NCBI RefSeq assembly: GCF_037038585.1
Contig: NC_092522.1
Span: 124,664,661-124,728,660, forward strand
Source of the DNA: Patagioenas fasciata
Lineage: Eukaryota; Chordata; Aves; Columbiformes; Columbidae
Length of the DNA: 64,000 nucleotides
Direction: 5' to 3'
A program made the position numbers and the translations under genes. Below, piece by piece: positions 1 to 23,775 of this stretch. Position 1 is the stretch's first letter. Each line of letters begins with the position of its first letter. The notes beneath the pieces were generated by a model. It worked only from the letters and a program-made list of their open reading frames with translations, did no database searches and was not told where the DNA came from.

Positions 1-7766
<7,766 letters not shown>

Positions 7767-8545
7767 GGGAAGGAAAGGGGTGGAGAACAAGAGGAGGAAA
7801 GGGACCACCACGCGTGGGTCGGTGGAGATGGAGGAGGGCGTTGCGGAGGAGCTGGCTTTTGTGTGTCCCCCGTGGCCTCGCCGTCCTGCTCTCCCTGTCC
7901 CCCGTTCCTCCCGCAGCCGCTCGTGTCTTTATCATCGTCTCGTCGCTCTTCTGAAGGAGGGAGGCATCTGGTGACTCCTCCCCACAAAGGACTAGGGGGG
8001 ACCTGGCCGTCCCCACAGGCAGCTGAAGATCCCTCTGGCTCGGCGGCTCCCTGGCTGCCAGCAGGTCCGTGTGTCCGTCCGAGGACAGACGACCGCGGGC
8101 GGCATGTCGTGATGGGGACCTGGACCCCGAGCCGGGGTCACAGCGTCTGGGGGAGCTGGCATCCCAGGGGACTTCACGGGGGTCCCCAAGGGCCATGAGA
8201 ATGGTGCCTGGAGGGACCATTTGCATTTCCTTGTACATAGTATAGAAGAATTTATTTAATGATGGGAGGTGGGTCCGGCGCGGGTGGCTGGTGCCCGTCC
8301 CCAGGCCCGCAGGGCACGGGGAGGGATGGGACACCGGGGACCGCAGCCTTCGGTGACACAAACCAGGAGAACGGTGCCTCTTCCAGCTGCATTTTCTCTC
8401 TGAGCTGCTCCGTGTTGAGCAATGGCAGCAGAACAAGTCTCTGTTCGGTTTGTGCTTTTTGAGTTGGAAACCGTCCGGTTCGGGCTTTTTCCCCAGCATC
8501 TTCCCACAGCGCTGTCATTCCGGCTGAGATAAACCATGCGCAAAG
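7767..8545 (+). other. Probable PTK2B 3' UTR and convergent gene ends
   Basis: No exon is seen. There is no AATAAA on the plus strand; a weak GATAAA at about 8526, followed by a GT-rich run, could end PTK2B. On the minus strand an AATAAA (complement of tttatt at 8251-8256) could serve CHRNA2, in which case the convergent 3' UTRs would overlap. Both assignments are inference. Confidence 0.35.
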
Positions 8546-8569
8546 TCCTGTTGTGCCCGTGCTTGCCTG

Positions 8570-8840
8570 TCACCTCCCCTGGCACAACCTGAGGCCATTT
8601 CCTCTGCTCCTGGCGCTTGTTCCTGGGGAGCAGAGCCCGACCCCCCTGGCTCCAAGCTCCTTTCAGGCAGTTCAGAGATCAGAAGGTCTCCCCTCAGCTC
8701 CTGTTCTCCAGCTGAACCCCCCAGGTCCCTCAGCCGCTCCCATCACACTTGTGCTCCAGCCCCTCACCAGCTCCATTCCCTTCTCTCCACTCGCTCTGGC
8801 ACCTCAAGGCCTTTCTTGGTGTGAGGGACCCAGAACTGTT
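8570..8840 (-). mobile_element. CR1 LINE internal fragment
   Basis: Minus-orientation CR1 (ctgaggccatttcctctg, ggagcagagcccgacc, agaaggtctcccctcagc). It is nearly identical over about 165 bases to the copy at 37865-38030, pointing to a fairly young subfamily. Confidence 0.85.
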
Positions 8841-9478
8841 CCTGTCTCCTGCTGCCCTGATCTCTGGTTGGAGATGGTGTGGAAACAACCTCTCATGCCG
8901 GTGGGTTGCAGAGGGTCCTATGTTTGGTCTGGGCTTTGCAGAGCAGAGACCCCTGAACTGTGCAGCCGAGCAGGGACCACCAGCTCACGACCTTCTGCAT
9001 GGACCATCCAAAGCCATTATCACCTGCCCCATGTCATGCTCAACCGTGCCAGCACGTGGTCCTGAGCACCCTGCGGTCAGGATGCATCCTAAAGCATCTG
9101 TGAGGTTGCCCAGCACGTTGGACACATGGCTCTTGGGTTTTGAGTGGGACTTAGAGCAGCTGGAGGAAGCAGAAACCTCTCCTAGATGCCTCCAGGCTTT
9201 GCTCAGGCAATGGGGAAGCTGTCCCGTGCCTTCCTCAATGCTAGGAGACCTGGGAGCACCCCGGGCAGGATGGCAAGGAGCTGTCCCTCCGCACCATCCC
9301 CAGGTCACCCCTCGCACAGCCCTTGCTTCACCCTGCATTTCGCACCCAAGGGTCCTCCATGGTTGGAACTGGGTTCTCCTGGGGAGAGGTGAGGTTCGCC
9401 TGGACGTGGGTTCCACCGTGCCCGCTCCCCGGGAGGAGGGACCCTGCACTGCCCACCGTCCCCTCCACAGCCTGGTCC
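8841..9478. other. Intergenic sequence between PTK2B and CHRNA2 stops
   Basis: About 640 bases in which I see no exon, repeat array or recognisable mobile element. Part is likely CHRNA2 3' UTR on the minus strand. Confidence 0.4.
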
Positions 9479-13722
<4,244 letters not shown>

Positions 13723-14365
13723 GGATCCCCCCGAGGAGGGACTGGGGGAGCGACGAGCTCAGGTGGTGGTGTGGGAGGAGGCTCAGCAGGGAAAGCCAGC
13801 ACAGGGGACCTGTGACAGGGTGTCCTGTGCGTCCCCACCGTCAGCGAGCACTGCAGGAGCCATGGGTGGAGCTGGACATGGGCTGGGAGAACCTCAGGAG
13901 GGACACAGCCGGTCCAGGGTGGGTGTGTGGTCCAGGATGCTCTGCCAAGTCACCTGCCCCACATTTCATCCCTGGAAGGACAGCAGAGAGTGGCACTGTC
14001 ACCGTGGTGCCACCTCAACACTGTGGTCCCCTCAAAGCCAGTGCCTGGAGCTCATCTGAACTGCCACCATGACAGGGTCAAGGGAAAATGTCCCCAAAGC
14101 ATCTTGTCCCTATTTCTGGTTCCCAGGTGATCTAGTAGCAGAGATGGAGCCCAGTGATGCAAACCTTACTGGGGTGACCAGAAACTAACTGGTTTCAACC
14201 ATCCTTCTGCCCTCCCTGACTCCAAGCTGCTTCATGCACCACGGGCGAAGGAGGGAGAAACACCTCAGCTGCTCCAAGAGCTGAGACCGAGCCCCAGATC
14301 GGCTCCTGGGGCTGGTTTCTCCAGGAACACTCACTTCTGAGAAGAGGGATCACCCTTTTACCATC
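13723..14365. other. Upstream flank of CHRNA2
   Basis: About 640 bases upstream of the CHRNA2 start codon. No second exon, CpG-island core or TATA box that I can support; the 5' UTR and promoter presumably lie here or further right. Confidence 0.3.
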
Positions 14366-14369
14366 CACC

Positions 14370-14745
14370 ATCAACCACCCATCCATCCACCCATCCATCC
14401 ACCCACCCATCCACCCATCCATCCATCCATCCATCCATCCATCCACCCATCCATCCATCCATCCATCCATTCATGCATCCATCCATCCATCCACCCATCC
14501 ATTCATCCATCCATCCATCCATCCATCCATCCACCTATCCATCCATCCATCCATCCATCCATCCATCCATCCACCCACCCATCCATTCATCCATCCATTC
14601 ATCCATCCATCCATCCATCCATCCATCCATCCATCCATCCATCCACCTACCGATCCATCCACCCTTCCTTCCTTCCTTCCTTCCTTCCTTCCTTCCTTCC
14701 TTCCTTCCTTCCTTCCATCCATCCATCCACCTATTCATCCATCCA
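14370..14745. repeat. (ATCC)n tetranucleotide array with a (CCTT)n block
   Basis: Roughly 75 atcc units with accc/attc variants, then a clean ccttccttcc block at about 14665-14715, returning to atcc. Long frames through it read as His-Pro-Ser or Met-Asp-Gly repeats and are not genes. Confidence 0.96.
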
Positions 14746-14829
14746 CCCACACATCTGTGCACCCATGCATCTGTACATTCATTAATCCATCCTTCCATGC
14801 ATCTATCCATGGATGCGTTCGGTTCCCCT

Positions 14830-16140
14830 CCCAATAGGTTCAATCTTTGCAAGGGGACGAATCTCTGGCTCTGCCCAGGTCCCAAAATCTTCTCCTCTTT
14901 ACAAAGCGACTCCTGCACACCTGACTGTGCCCCAGGACCCACCTCTCTCCCCTCTCCAGGAGGCAACTCCTTCCACCCCCAAGAGAAGGAGATTCCCAGG
15001 CCAGTGCCGATGTTGCTAAACAGGAAACTCCTTTGGCTTAAAATCCTCCCTGAGCCGGTAAACCCACAAAATCCTCCTGAACCCATCATCATCTTCTGCG
15101 CAGTTTTCAACTGATTAATGCATGGATGGTGGAGTGGGGCGCGAAACGGGAGGAGAAACACCGGCCACTGGAGGGGAGATTATGGACATTCCTGGCTGAG
15201 ATATCTCAATACGCCCTGTACCTGCAGCCCTGCCTTGTCTCCCCGCATCCAAACTGTTTCCCTGTGCCCCATAGCACTGGTTTGCCACGTTGCCGACCCC
15301 CGGGAGGCACCTCCGTGCCTGCAGAAACGCTGCTGGCCGGTACCTGCCCACCACTTCGCTGGGGGATGCAGGAACCTGTCCCCCGAGGATGCGAAAGGCT
15401 GGACCGGAGGATGCTCGCGGCTGCGGCGAGCCCGGCAAAGCTCTCAGCATCCCGACGTGCAGCCAGGGAGCCAGCAACTATAAATATTGATTGGATTTTA
15501 AAGGTGGAGAGTGGGGGGATTTTCTTTTCTGGTTTTTGGTGAGAACTTGAGGCACAGCTGGAAAACTTCAGCTGCCTCCCTGTCACTCCCTGTCCGTCCT
15601 CAGCGCTCTGCAAACAGCTTTAACCACAGGTGTTTGCAGGGAAAAAGGACTTCTCTTCTTCCCACCCAGCCTGGACCAAACAAACCCCCTTACCTGCTGT
15701 GGGAAGAGCGAGGAGGGGTCCCCGAATTCCCGTTCCCTCCGCGATGCTGGGTTGGGCTGCTGTGCCACGCAGGGCTCCGGCGGGGACTGAGCTCCGGTGA
15801 CGATGTCTCGGCTCTTACTCCAAGTGGTGGCGGTGACGACAGGGACAGGGGGAGGAGGGAGAGTCATGGCCAGGCAGGGAAGAGGGGGAGGATGAGGGGG
15901 AGGAAGGCTGCAGGGACACCAGCTCCCCTGGCCCTCCTCATCACCCCCATGCGCTGGCAGAGCATCCCCAGGGTGGGAAAGCGCTGGATGAGACAGGGAT
16001 TTCTCAGTCGCTCCCAAGGCGCCGCTCAGCCGGGGGATTGGGAAGGGGGTGTTGGGCTTTGCGTGTGAGCACGGGGAGGGAGAGGGAGGGAGAACAGGAG
16101 AAAAAGTGCTGAGGAGTGCGGGAGCTGGAGCACAGAACGG
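14830..16140. other. Intergenic sequence, no gene seen
   Basis: About 1.3 kb without CR1 or array. A TATA-like ctataaatat occurs at 15478-15487 but no coding exon follows on either strand. GC content rises around 15290-15440. Confidence 0.35.
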
Positions 16141-16144
16141 GGTG

Positions 16145-16812
16145 GTGCAGGGGGGATCGCAGGGCACGGCATGGGGCATCGCAGTGTGTTGCATGAGGTG
16201 TTGCAAGGGCATTGCATGGGGGGTTGCAGGGTGTTGCACAGGGCATTGCACGGGTTATTGCACAGGGCATTGCATGGGGTTTGCATGGGGCATTGCACAG
16301 GGCATTACCTGGGGCATTGCACAGAGCATTGCACGGGGCATTGCATGGGGTTTGCATGGGGCATTGCACAGGGCATTGCACGGGGCATTGCAGGGGGTAT
16401 TCCATGGGGTTTTGCATGGGGCATTGCATGGTGTTTTTCATGAGGTTTTGCATGGGGTATTGCACAGATTATTGCACAGGACACTGCAGGGGGTATTGCA
16501 CAGGTTATTGCATGGGGCATTACACAGATCATTGCATGAGGGTTTGCATGGGGCATTGCATGGGCATTGCATGGGGTACTGCACAGATTATTGCATAGGG
16601 CATTGGAAGGAGCGCTGCATGAGGTTCCGCATGAGGTTTTGCGTGGGGTGTTGCACAGATTATCGCATGGGGCATTGCAGAGGGTATTGCACGGGGCGAT
16701 GCAGGGAGCGTTGCAAGAGGTTTTGCATGGGGTGTTGCACAGATTATTGCACAGGGTAGTGTGTGGGGCATTGCTCAGGGTATCATATGGGGCATTGCAG
16801 GGGCATTGCAAA
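16145..16812. repeat. Short-period GGGCATTGCA satellite
   Basis: About 45 imperfect units of 13-17 bases centred on ggcattgca with caygg or cagg linkers. Units are strongly variant toward the right end. Confidence 0.95.
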
Positions 16813-18060
16813 GGTCCAGGCTCTTGCACAGCTGGGGGGATGCAGGGGGCTGCTTGGCCCCATCCCCACCAGACCAGGTTTTCCCCACGTGTCCCCCACC
16901 CCAGGTTTGGTTCCAACCCACCCGTGGGCAGAGCAGCTCCGGTGAGCAGTGACATCCCCTGCTCCGCGTTACAACGGGGCGCAAGCTCTGGAGTTGTCTC
17001 AGCCCAAGTTCGCCACGCCAAACGCTGCCAGGGGGACGGTGGCAAAACTGGGGAAGCAAAGCCACGGCAACATCCAGCACCAACCCCCCATCCCATCTCA
17101 GGTGTCCCCATCCGAGGGGACAGGGACTGGGGTGGGGACAGGGCTACTTTGGGCAGCAGAGGTGGTTCTCCGACCACGAAAGGATGGGAAACCCAGAGCT
17201 CCGCGCTGCTTCCCGACCTCCCGGGTGAAGACCCAGAGCAGCCTCCCTCCTTCCTTCCTGCAAGGAAATGTAATGTGCGACCTTCCTGCAAACGAAGCCC
17301 AGGGCTGCAATTTCCAGCCCCGGGGGACCTGCCCGACAATTTGCTTCCCTTCCCCCGGGAGATTAATGAAAAGGCAGATCTGGTCATGGAGGGCACTGGA
17401 ATTTGCTGCTCTCCCAGCTCCGCTGCCAGTCCCCCATCCTACCGGCACCCATGGGGCTGTTCCCACCATCCTTGGGATGCTGGCTACCTCCATAGGGAGG
17501 ACCACGGAGATGACGTCCCACCATCTCACCACGGCAGGCGATGCCAAAGCCAGGCAGATATGGGCTTGTCCCCTCTCCAAGAACACGTCACCAATGTGAA
17601 CATCACGCTGAGGTGATCCAGATGTCCCGTTGATGTCACGATTGCATCAGACCACTCCAGTTTTTAACCATCCGTGTCACGGGTGTATCAAACCACCATG
17701 GCAAACCTCCCTTGTCCCAGGAGAAAAACCCCGTCCTTGTGTCATGGTCCTCAGCCCATGGCCACATCCCAAGGCTGCTTGTGGAGTGTGTTGAGTGTGG
17801 GATTGATCCCCAAAACTGGGTGATGAGGAGCGGGGAAGATGGAGCGATGGATGCTGGAGGGATGGGGAGCAGATGGATATCGCACGGGCTGCTCCAGGAG
17901 ATTGATCTGGGCCCACCAAAGGAGGGGAATTAGGGAGAAGGATGTGTCAGGTAAGACCACAGCAAATTAATCAGGAAAAAGAGACAAGCAACATTGATTT
18001 TTCTGGGGAGGGAAAAAAACAAGGAGCCGGCTGCTGGGACCGTGGATTGAAGGCTGGGGG
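16813..18060. other. Intergenic sequence, no gene seen
   Basis: About 1.2 kb of moderately GC-rich sequence. No exon, mobile element or array is supportable. Confidence 0.35.
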
Positions 18061-18198
18061 GTGGTGGGAAACACTGTGGATGCTGGGGGTCTGTCCCCTT
18101 TGCTGGGTGGTGGGAAACACTGTGGATGCTGGGGGTCTGTCCCCTTCGCTGGGTGGTGGGAAACACTGTGGATGCTGGGGGTCTGTCCCCTTTGCTGG
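18061..18198. repeat. 46-bp tandem triplication
   Basis: Three nearly identical copies of a 46-base unit starting gtggtgggaaacactg at 18061, 18107 and 18153, differing by only one or two bases. Confidence 0.93.
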
Positions 18199-18315
18199 GC
18201 TCTGGATGGGGTGACAGTTTTGGAGGTGGAGGGGCAGTGTATTAACAACCTTGTCCCTCCTCCTTTTCCCTCGGAGCGCAGAGGGTGGGAAGGAAACAGA
18301 GATAATGCTGACGGG

Positions 18316-18338
18316 GCCGAGCGCAATGCATCTTTATT
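18316..18338 (-). terminator. Candidate minus-strand polyadenylation signal
   Basis: tttatt at 18333-18338 reads AATAAA on the minus strand and is followed by a T-rich stretch. It is the first such hexamer I find downstream of the stop codon of the unnamed minus-strand gene at 20413, but assigning it would put the whole 15-bp satellite in the 3' UTR. Tentative. Confidence 0.3.
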
Positions 18339-18712
18339 GCTGCAGAAGCGCTGCTGCCCGGGGCTGCTCCTGCCTCCCGCCCCGGGGCCGGGGCGCCCTG
18401 GGGGGCCCTGGCCATTCCCTCCAACCTCGTGGCTTGCCAACAAGAAGGGATTTGTTTGCTTCCAGCTGTTTTCCCACTGCCCAAACCTCAACGGGTTGAG
18501 AGTAGCGGAGGTGCCAGCTTCAGTTGAGTGCTGAGCGGTTCATCTCCATCCCCATCCCCTCCACCCTGCCCAGCCAGAGGCACCACATTCCAGAGCTCAG
18601 GGTCAAAAAGGAGCGAGGGGAGCAGAGGGGCTGGGACGGAGCCCCCGCAGAGGGTTTGCCCAGGGAGGGGGCTGGGGACACGTGGTGGCAGCGGGCTCAG
18701 CTGTGTGACACG

Positions 18713-20215
18713 TGCGATGGCGTCGTGTATGTGATGGCATCGTGTGTGTGATGGCATCGTGTGAGTGATGGCATCGTGTGTGAGTGATGGCATCGTGTGT
18801 GTGATGGCATCGTGTGAGTGATGGCACCGTGTGAGTGATGGCATCGTGTGTGTGATGACACCGTGTGTGTGATGACACCGTGTGTGCGATGGCACCGTGT
18901 GTGCGATGGCACCGTGTGTGTGATGGCATCGTGTGTGTGATGACATTGTGTGTGTGATGGCATCGTGTGTGTGATGGCATCGTGTGTGTGATGGCATCAT
19001 GTGAGTGATGGCATCGTGTGTGTGATGACACCGTGTGAGTGATGGCATTGTGTGTGTGATGGCATCGTGTGTGTGATGACACCGTGTGTGTGATGGCATT
19101 GTGTGAGTGATGGCATCGTGTGAGTGATGGCATCGTGTGTGTGATGACATCGTGTGTGTGATGGCATCGTGTGTGTGATGGCATCGTGTGTGCGATGGCA
19201 TTGTGTGTGTGCGATGGCATCGTGTGTGCGATGGCATTGTGTGTGTGCGATGGCATCGTGTGTGTGCTGGCATCGTGTGTGTGATGACATTGTGCATGTG
19301 ATGACATCGTGTGTGTGATGGCATCGTGTGTGTGATGGCATTGTGCATGTGATGGCATCGTGTGTGTGATGACATTGCATGTGTGTGATGGCATTGTGTG
19401 TGATGACATCGTGTGTATGATGGCACCGTGTGTGTGATGGCATCGTGTGTGTGATGACATTGTGCGTGTGATGGCATCGTGTGAGTGATGGCACCGTGTG
19501 TGTGACATCACATGTGACAGCATCACGTGTGTGATGGCGTCGTATGTGTGACAGCATTGCATGTGTGACGGCATTGTGTGTGTGACGGCATCGTGTGAGC
19601 GATGGCATTGTGTGCAATGGCACCATGTGTGTGACATCACGTGTGACGGCATCACATGTGTGTGACAGCATCGTGTGTGTGATGGCATCATGTGTGACAG
19701 CATTGTGTGTGCGATGGTGTCCCACGTGCAATGGCATCACCCGTGTGACAACATCATGTGTGACAGCATTGTGTGTGCGATGGTGTCCCATGTGCAATGG
19801 CATCACCCATGTGACAACATCATGTGTGACAGCATTGTGTGTGCGATGGTGTCCCATGTGCAATGGCATCACCCGTGTGACAACATCATGTGTGACAGCA
19901 CTGTGTGTGCGATGGTGTCCCATGTGCAATGGCATCACCCGTGTGACATCACGCGTGCAATGGCATCGCACGATGGCATCATATGTGCAACGGCATCTGC
20001 ATGCGATGGTATCACCTTTTATAGCATCACATGTGCGATGGCATCACGTGCACGATGACATCACCTTTTATAACATCATACGTGCCATGGCATCTCATGC
20101 ATGATGGCATCACGTGCGATGGCACCATATGTGCAATGGCATCACATGTGTGCTGGCATCATGTGTACAATGGCATTACACATGTGATGGCACCACGTGT
20201 GCGATGGCATCCGAC
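18713..20215. repeat. 15-bp TGTGTGATGGCATCG satellite with a 65-bp higher-order block
   Basis: About 100 copies of a 15-base unit (plus strand tgtgtgatggcatcg with a/g and c/t variants). At about 19690-19950 four to five units group into a 65-base higher-order repeat containing gcgatggtgtccca and gacaacatcatg. Open frames across it (Thr-His-Asp repeats) are artefacts. Confidence 0.96.
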
Positions 20216-20412
20216 CGCAGGCAGCACGTCCTGTCCCCTCCCAGCGCTGTCACCTCCAGCCCAACCATTTCACAAACCTCCGTGCAGAGCCTCGGCCCCC
20301 AGGACCAGGACGAGGAGCCTGGACACCCCAAAAGCCGGGGAGATGAGGCAGGTTGGGGTCCTACCAGCAAGCAAGGCCATGCGCGGGGTGACACTGGGCC
20401 CGTCCCGCTGTC

Positions 20413-20566
20413 CTAGGGCTCGGTGGCAGCGGTGACGTGGGTGGCCAAGCTCTGCAGGCGCTGGCTCAGCTCGGCGTGCAGCTGGTGGGCCACGGCCTCG
20501 AGGCTGTGGGCCAGCTGGCTGGTGAGACGGAGCATGTGGGCCACCACCCGGACATCCTTCCGCAGC
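20413..20566 (-). CDS. Unnamed coiled-coil gene, last coding exon
   Basis: 154 nt. It encodes LRKDVRVVAHMLRLTSQLAH, then an amphipathic helix ending AATEP before TAG. Acceptor is ctccccag. Confidence 0.72.
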
Positions 20567-21485
20567 CTGGGGAGGGGGACAAAGGGGCTCAGTGTCCCCT
20601 GTGTCCCCAGCACCATCCCCACGGGGGTGGTGTAGAAGGTGATGCTGCAGTTCCGGGTGTCCCAGTGGGATGTCCCCAACCAACTCCTCCATCCTGCTCC
20701 ATCATCACGTTGCGGCTCAGCTGTGCTGAGTCACTGGTTTGGGAGTGACAACTACCCCCTCCTCACATCCCACCCCCCACCCTGCCCTCAAGGACCCCTC
20801 GCCGTCCCTGCTGTGGTGGCTTTAGGGCAGGGACACGCACGTGGATGAGCGCCCAAACCCCACACGTCACCCGAGAGCCACCACAAAGGCTGTGGCGCTC
20901 TTGGGGACACCCAGACCCTTTAAGGTGTCCCCAGCCTGGGGCTGCCTCCCCACATGGAGTTTGGGGCATCAGCTCCACGAAGCATCTCCCCATGTCCATC
21001 CCCCCGCACGGCACTCACTTCTCCCTCTTCTCCACCACCTGTGGGTGATCGGTCTCAGCCACGTGAGCCTCAAGCTCCTTGCGGACGTTCTCCAGGCTCT
21101 CCCGAAATTCCAGGTTGGCCCCCCGGATGGCGGGAAGAGCCTCGGTGATGATGTCCTGGTAACGGGTCTGGTTGTCCTCCAGCGTGGCCGCCGTCTCCAG
21201 GTCCCTCAGGCTGGCCTTAGTGTCCTGCAAGAGGTCCTTGAGATGATCCAGCTCATGGCGGGAGATGGAGGGGGGTGGCCCAGGGGGGCTGCAAGGGCTG
21301 GGAGTGCGGAAGGTGATGCCGCAGTGCTGGGGGTCCCGGAGGGGGTCCCCATCCTGGGCCAGGTGGTACCCCAGCTCCTCCGGCTCGGCGCTGGGTGTCA
21401 CGTCCTCTTCTGGTCCCCCCTGGGTGGTGACAGGGGGGACAAGGGCGCAGAGCCCCACCAGCAGGCACCAGTTTGGGCCCCCCAT
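20413..21485 (-). CDS. Unrecognised secreted coiled-coil protein, 206 residues, two coding exons
   Basis: I do not recognise this gene. Coding exons are 21485-21019 (155 codons plus 2 nt) and 20566-20413 (rest, ending TAG). The junction is GT/AG, joins in phase and rebuilds a Lys. The start ATG lies 6 bases after a strong acceptor (tttgctcctgcag), so a non-coding 5' exon is expected. Residues 1-23 form a signal peptide (NWCLLVGLCALVPPV core); 24-75 are acidic and proline-rich with Cys55 and Cys65; 76 to about 200 are predominantly helical, charged and heptad-like (ELDHLKDLLQDTKASL, RESLENVRKELEAHV, RLTSQLAHSLEAVAHQL). There is one N-glycosylation sequon at N105 (NQT). No transmembrane segment after the leader. 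It lies between CHRNA2 and EPHX2, head-to-head with EPHX2. Inference: secreted or lumenal helical protein. It could be a poorly conserved family not annotated in mammals. Confidence 0.72.
20567..21018 (-). other. Intron of the unnamed coiled-coil gene
   Basis: 452 bases with gtgagt donor (minus strand) and cccag acceptor. No repeat or second exon seen. Confidence 0.6.
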
Positions 21486-21491
21486 GCTGTC
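21019..21491 (-). CDS. Unnamed coiled-coil gene, first coding exon
   Basis: Exon bounded by acceptor gctcctgcag (minus strand) and donor gtgagt; the ATG is at 21485. It carries the signal peptide, the acidic/proline-rich segment and most of the coiled coil. The frame stays open upstream of the acceptor only because that sequence is GC-rich. Confidence 0.72.
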
Positions 21492-21799
21492 CTGCAGGAG
21501 CAAAGAGAAACAGTGGGGATCAAGGCTGTGGCTGAGACCCCCCCTAAGACCCTTTGGGGTCCCCCCCAGTTCACACCAGCAAAATCCCCTAAACACCCTT
21601 ATTTTTCCATGCATCTGCCCCTCTGGCTGCTGGGATTTGGGGGTTCCGCACCCCACCATCCCCGCACCATGAAGGACCCCAGTGGGGTAAGGGGGGACCC
21701 TTTCTGCCAGCCCCCCCCCAAAGCACAGCACATGGAGCATAGCGATGGGGAAACTGAGGCACCGAGGGGTTAAGCTGAAGGTTGGAAGGGCTGGGGTGA

Positions 21800-22900
21800 G
21801 GCTGATGCTGCCGGGGGGCACCTTGTCCCCCCAAATCCCCCCCTGGGGAGCCGGGGCAAAGCAGGAGGCCGCGGTGGGGGGGGTGCAGACGGTGGGGGGG
21901 TGCAGACAATGTGGCTCTTTCAAAACCGCCGCCGCAAAGTCTTGGCGCCGGGACCGGGTGCCAAAGGCGGCGGGCGCGGGGGTTTGGGGGTTCGATGGGG
22001 TCCCCACCAGCACCCCGCACCCCCCAACCCCCTCTGTAGAGAGGAGTGGGCTCCCACGGGCATCCCGAACCCCCGCAGCATCCCGGGGTGCAACGAGCTC
22101 CTCAGGTCTCAGCCCCGCACCTGGCCGGAGTGTGGGGGGGTTCGGTTCGGAACAAAGGGCCCCCCAAAAAGGGGGAGTGTGGGGCAGCGGGGAGCAGAGC
22201 CAGCGGCGGCCCAGCCCTGCCATGAGTTGGCCGGGTCTCAGAGGCGTCGCCGTGCTGGCATTTCGCTGGCACCGCGGCTGCACCGGAATAGCAACAGCCC
22301 AGCAAAATTCTTCCTTCCCCCCTCCACCTCCCAAAAAAATGCTCCCACCTTTTTTTTCCGTCGGGAGAATGTGGGCCCGGTGCGGTGGCGGCTGGAAGGC
22401 GGGGGGGCTGCGGCCCCGGCTTTGGGGTGAGCGGAGGGGGCTGAGCCGGAGCTGCCCCCGCGGCGATGGGAGGAGGAAAAGCCCGGGAGCTGGCGGGAGC
22501 CAGGGAGGGGGGGTCATCCACCCCCCGGGAGGGGGTTTTGGGGGTCCCGGGGACAGCGGGACGTTGGGGACAAGGGATGTGCGACACCGAGTCCCGCTGC
22601 TGATAAATGCGTAGCTTGTCCGGGCTTGAGCCCCCCTAAAATAACTCTGCCCCTCCCCGCTAGCAAAGAACAGCCCCCCCCCGAGCTCTGCTGCGCCGTG
22701 CAGAGCTGCAGCTGCCCCTCCCAGCTCCCCCCTCCTCCAGCGCCCCACCGCTTGTGGGGCAGGTGGGGAAACTGAGGCACGGGGCTGCGATTGCGAAACC
22801 GCTGCCGATCCCCCCCGCCCTGCTCACCGCTCGGCGACGCGGCCGCCGCGCCACGGCAATGCCGGCGGGTCCCCACGCACACGCCACGGACACGGGTGTG
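21800..22900. promoter_or_regulatory. CpG-rich, GC-rich upstream region of the unnamed gene
   Basis: Dense CG dinucleotides and long C or G runs, especially 22380-22480 and 22790-22890. A plausible untranslated first exon on the minus strand ends at a gtgagc donor with its last base at 22828. Exon and promoter assignment are inference from composition and splice-site match. Confidence 0.4.
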
Positions 22901-22984
22901 GCACTGTCAGCGCTGGTTTGGGGTGCACGGGGGGGGGTCGTGTGTCCCCCCCCGGGGCCATCTCTTTGGGAGGCTTCAGGGCTG

Positions 22985-23775
22985 CTGAAATGGCCAGGCA
23001 GTGTTCATGCGTGTGCACGTATGTGCTTGGCATGCAGGCGTGTGCTGAGCGTGTAGAGATGTGCTCAGTGCCCACGCAGATGCCTGGTGGTGCACACTTG
23101 TGCTCAGCAGTGCACACGTGTGCACGCACATGCCTGGCAGTGCACGTGTGTGCTGAGTGTGTGCACGCACATGCCTGGCAGAGCACACGCAGCCTCAGTG
23201 CGCACACACGTGCTCGGAGACGCACACTCCTGATGAACAGTGCACATACGCACCCTTGGCAACGTGCCTGGTGGTGTGCACACATGCTCAGCACACATAC
23301 GTGTTTTGCACGTGCACACATGTGTGCATATGTGTGTGCATGCATGTGCATATATGTGTGCACACATGCCTGTATGTGCGCATGCCTGCCCGTGTGTGTG
23401 CATGCATGTGTATGTGCATGTGTGTATGTGTGCATACATGTTTGTGTGCATGTCTGCCTGTGTGTGTGCATGCATGTGTGTATGTGTGCATGCATGTGTG
23501 TATGTGTGTATGTGTGCATGCATGTGTGTATGTGTACATGCATGTCTGTATGTGTGCATACATGCCTGTAGCTGTCCATGCATGTCTGCATGAGTGTTTA
23601 TGTGCATGCTTGCACACATACATTTTTCTCTATTTGCACGTAGATGTGTGCCAGCACATGGGTGTGAACACGTGTGTATGTATGTGTGCATGTGTTCCTG
23701 CATGTGTGCAGGCACATGCATGTGCATGTGAACATGTGTGCATGCACGTGTGTGCACACGTGTGCACACCTGCAG
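22985..23775. repeat. TGTGCATG-type alternating purine-pyrimidine tract
   Basis: About 790 bases of imperfect tgtgtgcatg/cacacgt units, nearly pure alternating purine-pyrimidine. It lies between the two head-to-head promoters. Cys/His/Met-rich frames through it are not genes. Confidence 0.93.

Noticed and set aside
18603-19971. Minus-strand frames of 320-370 codons made of Ser-His-Thr-Arg-Cys repeats
   Set aside because: Translation of the 15-base array; multiples of three keep frames open.
21015-22748. 577-codon minus-strand frame extending upstream of the unnamed gene
   Set aside because: Only the last 155 codons look like protein. Upstream of the acceptor at 21491 it is low-complexity GC-rich sequence, and the splice acceptor is strong.
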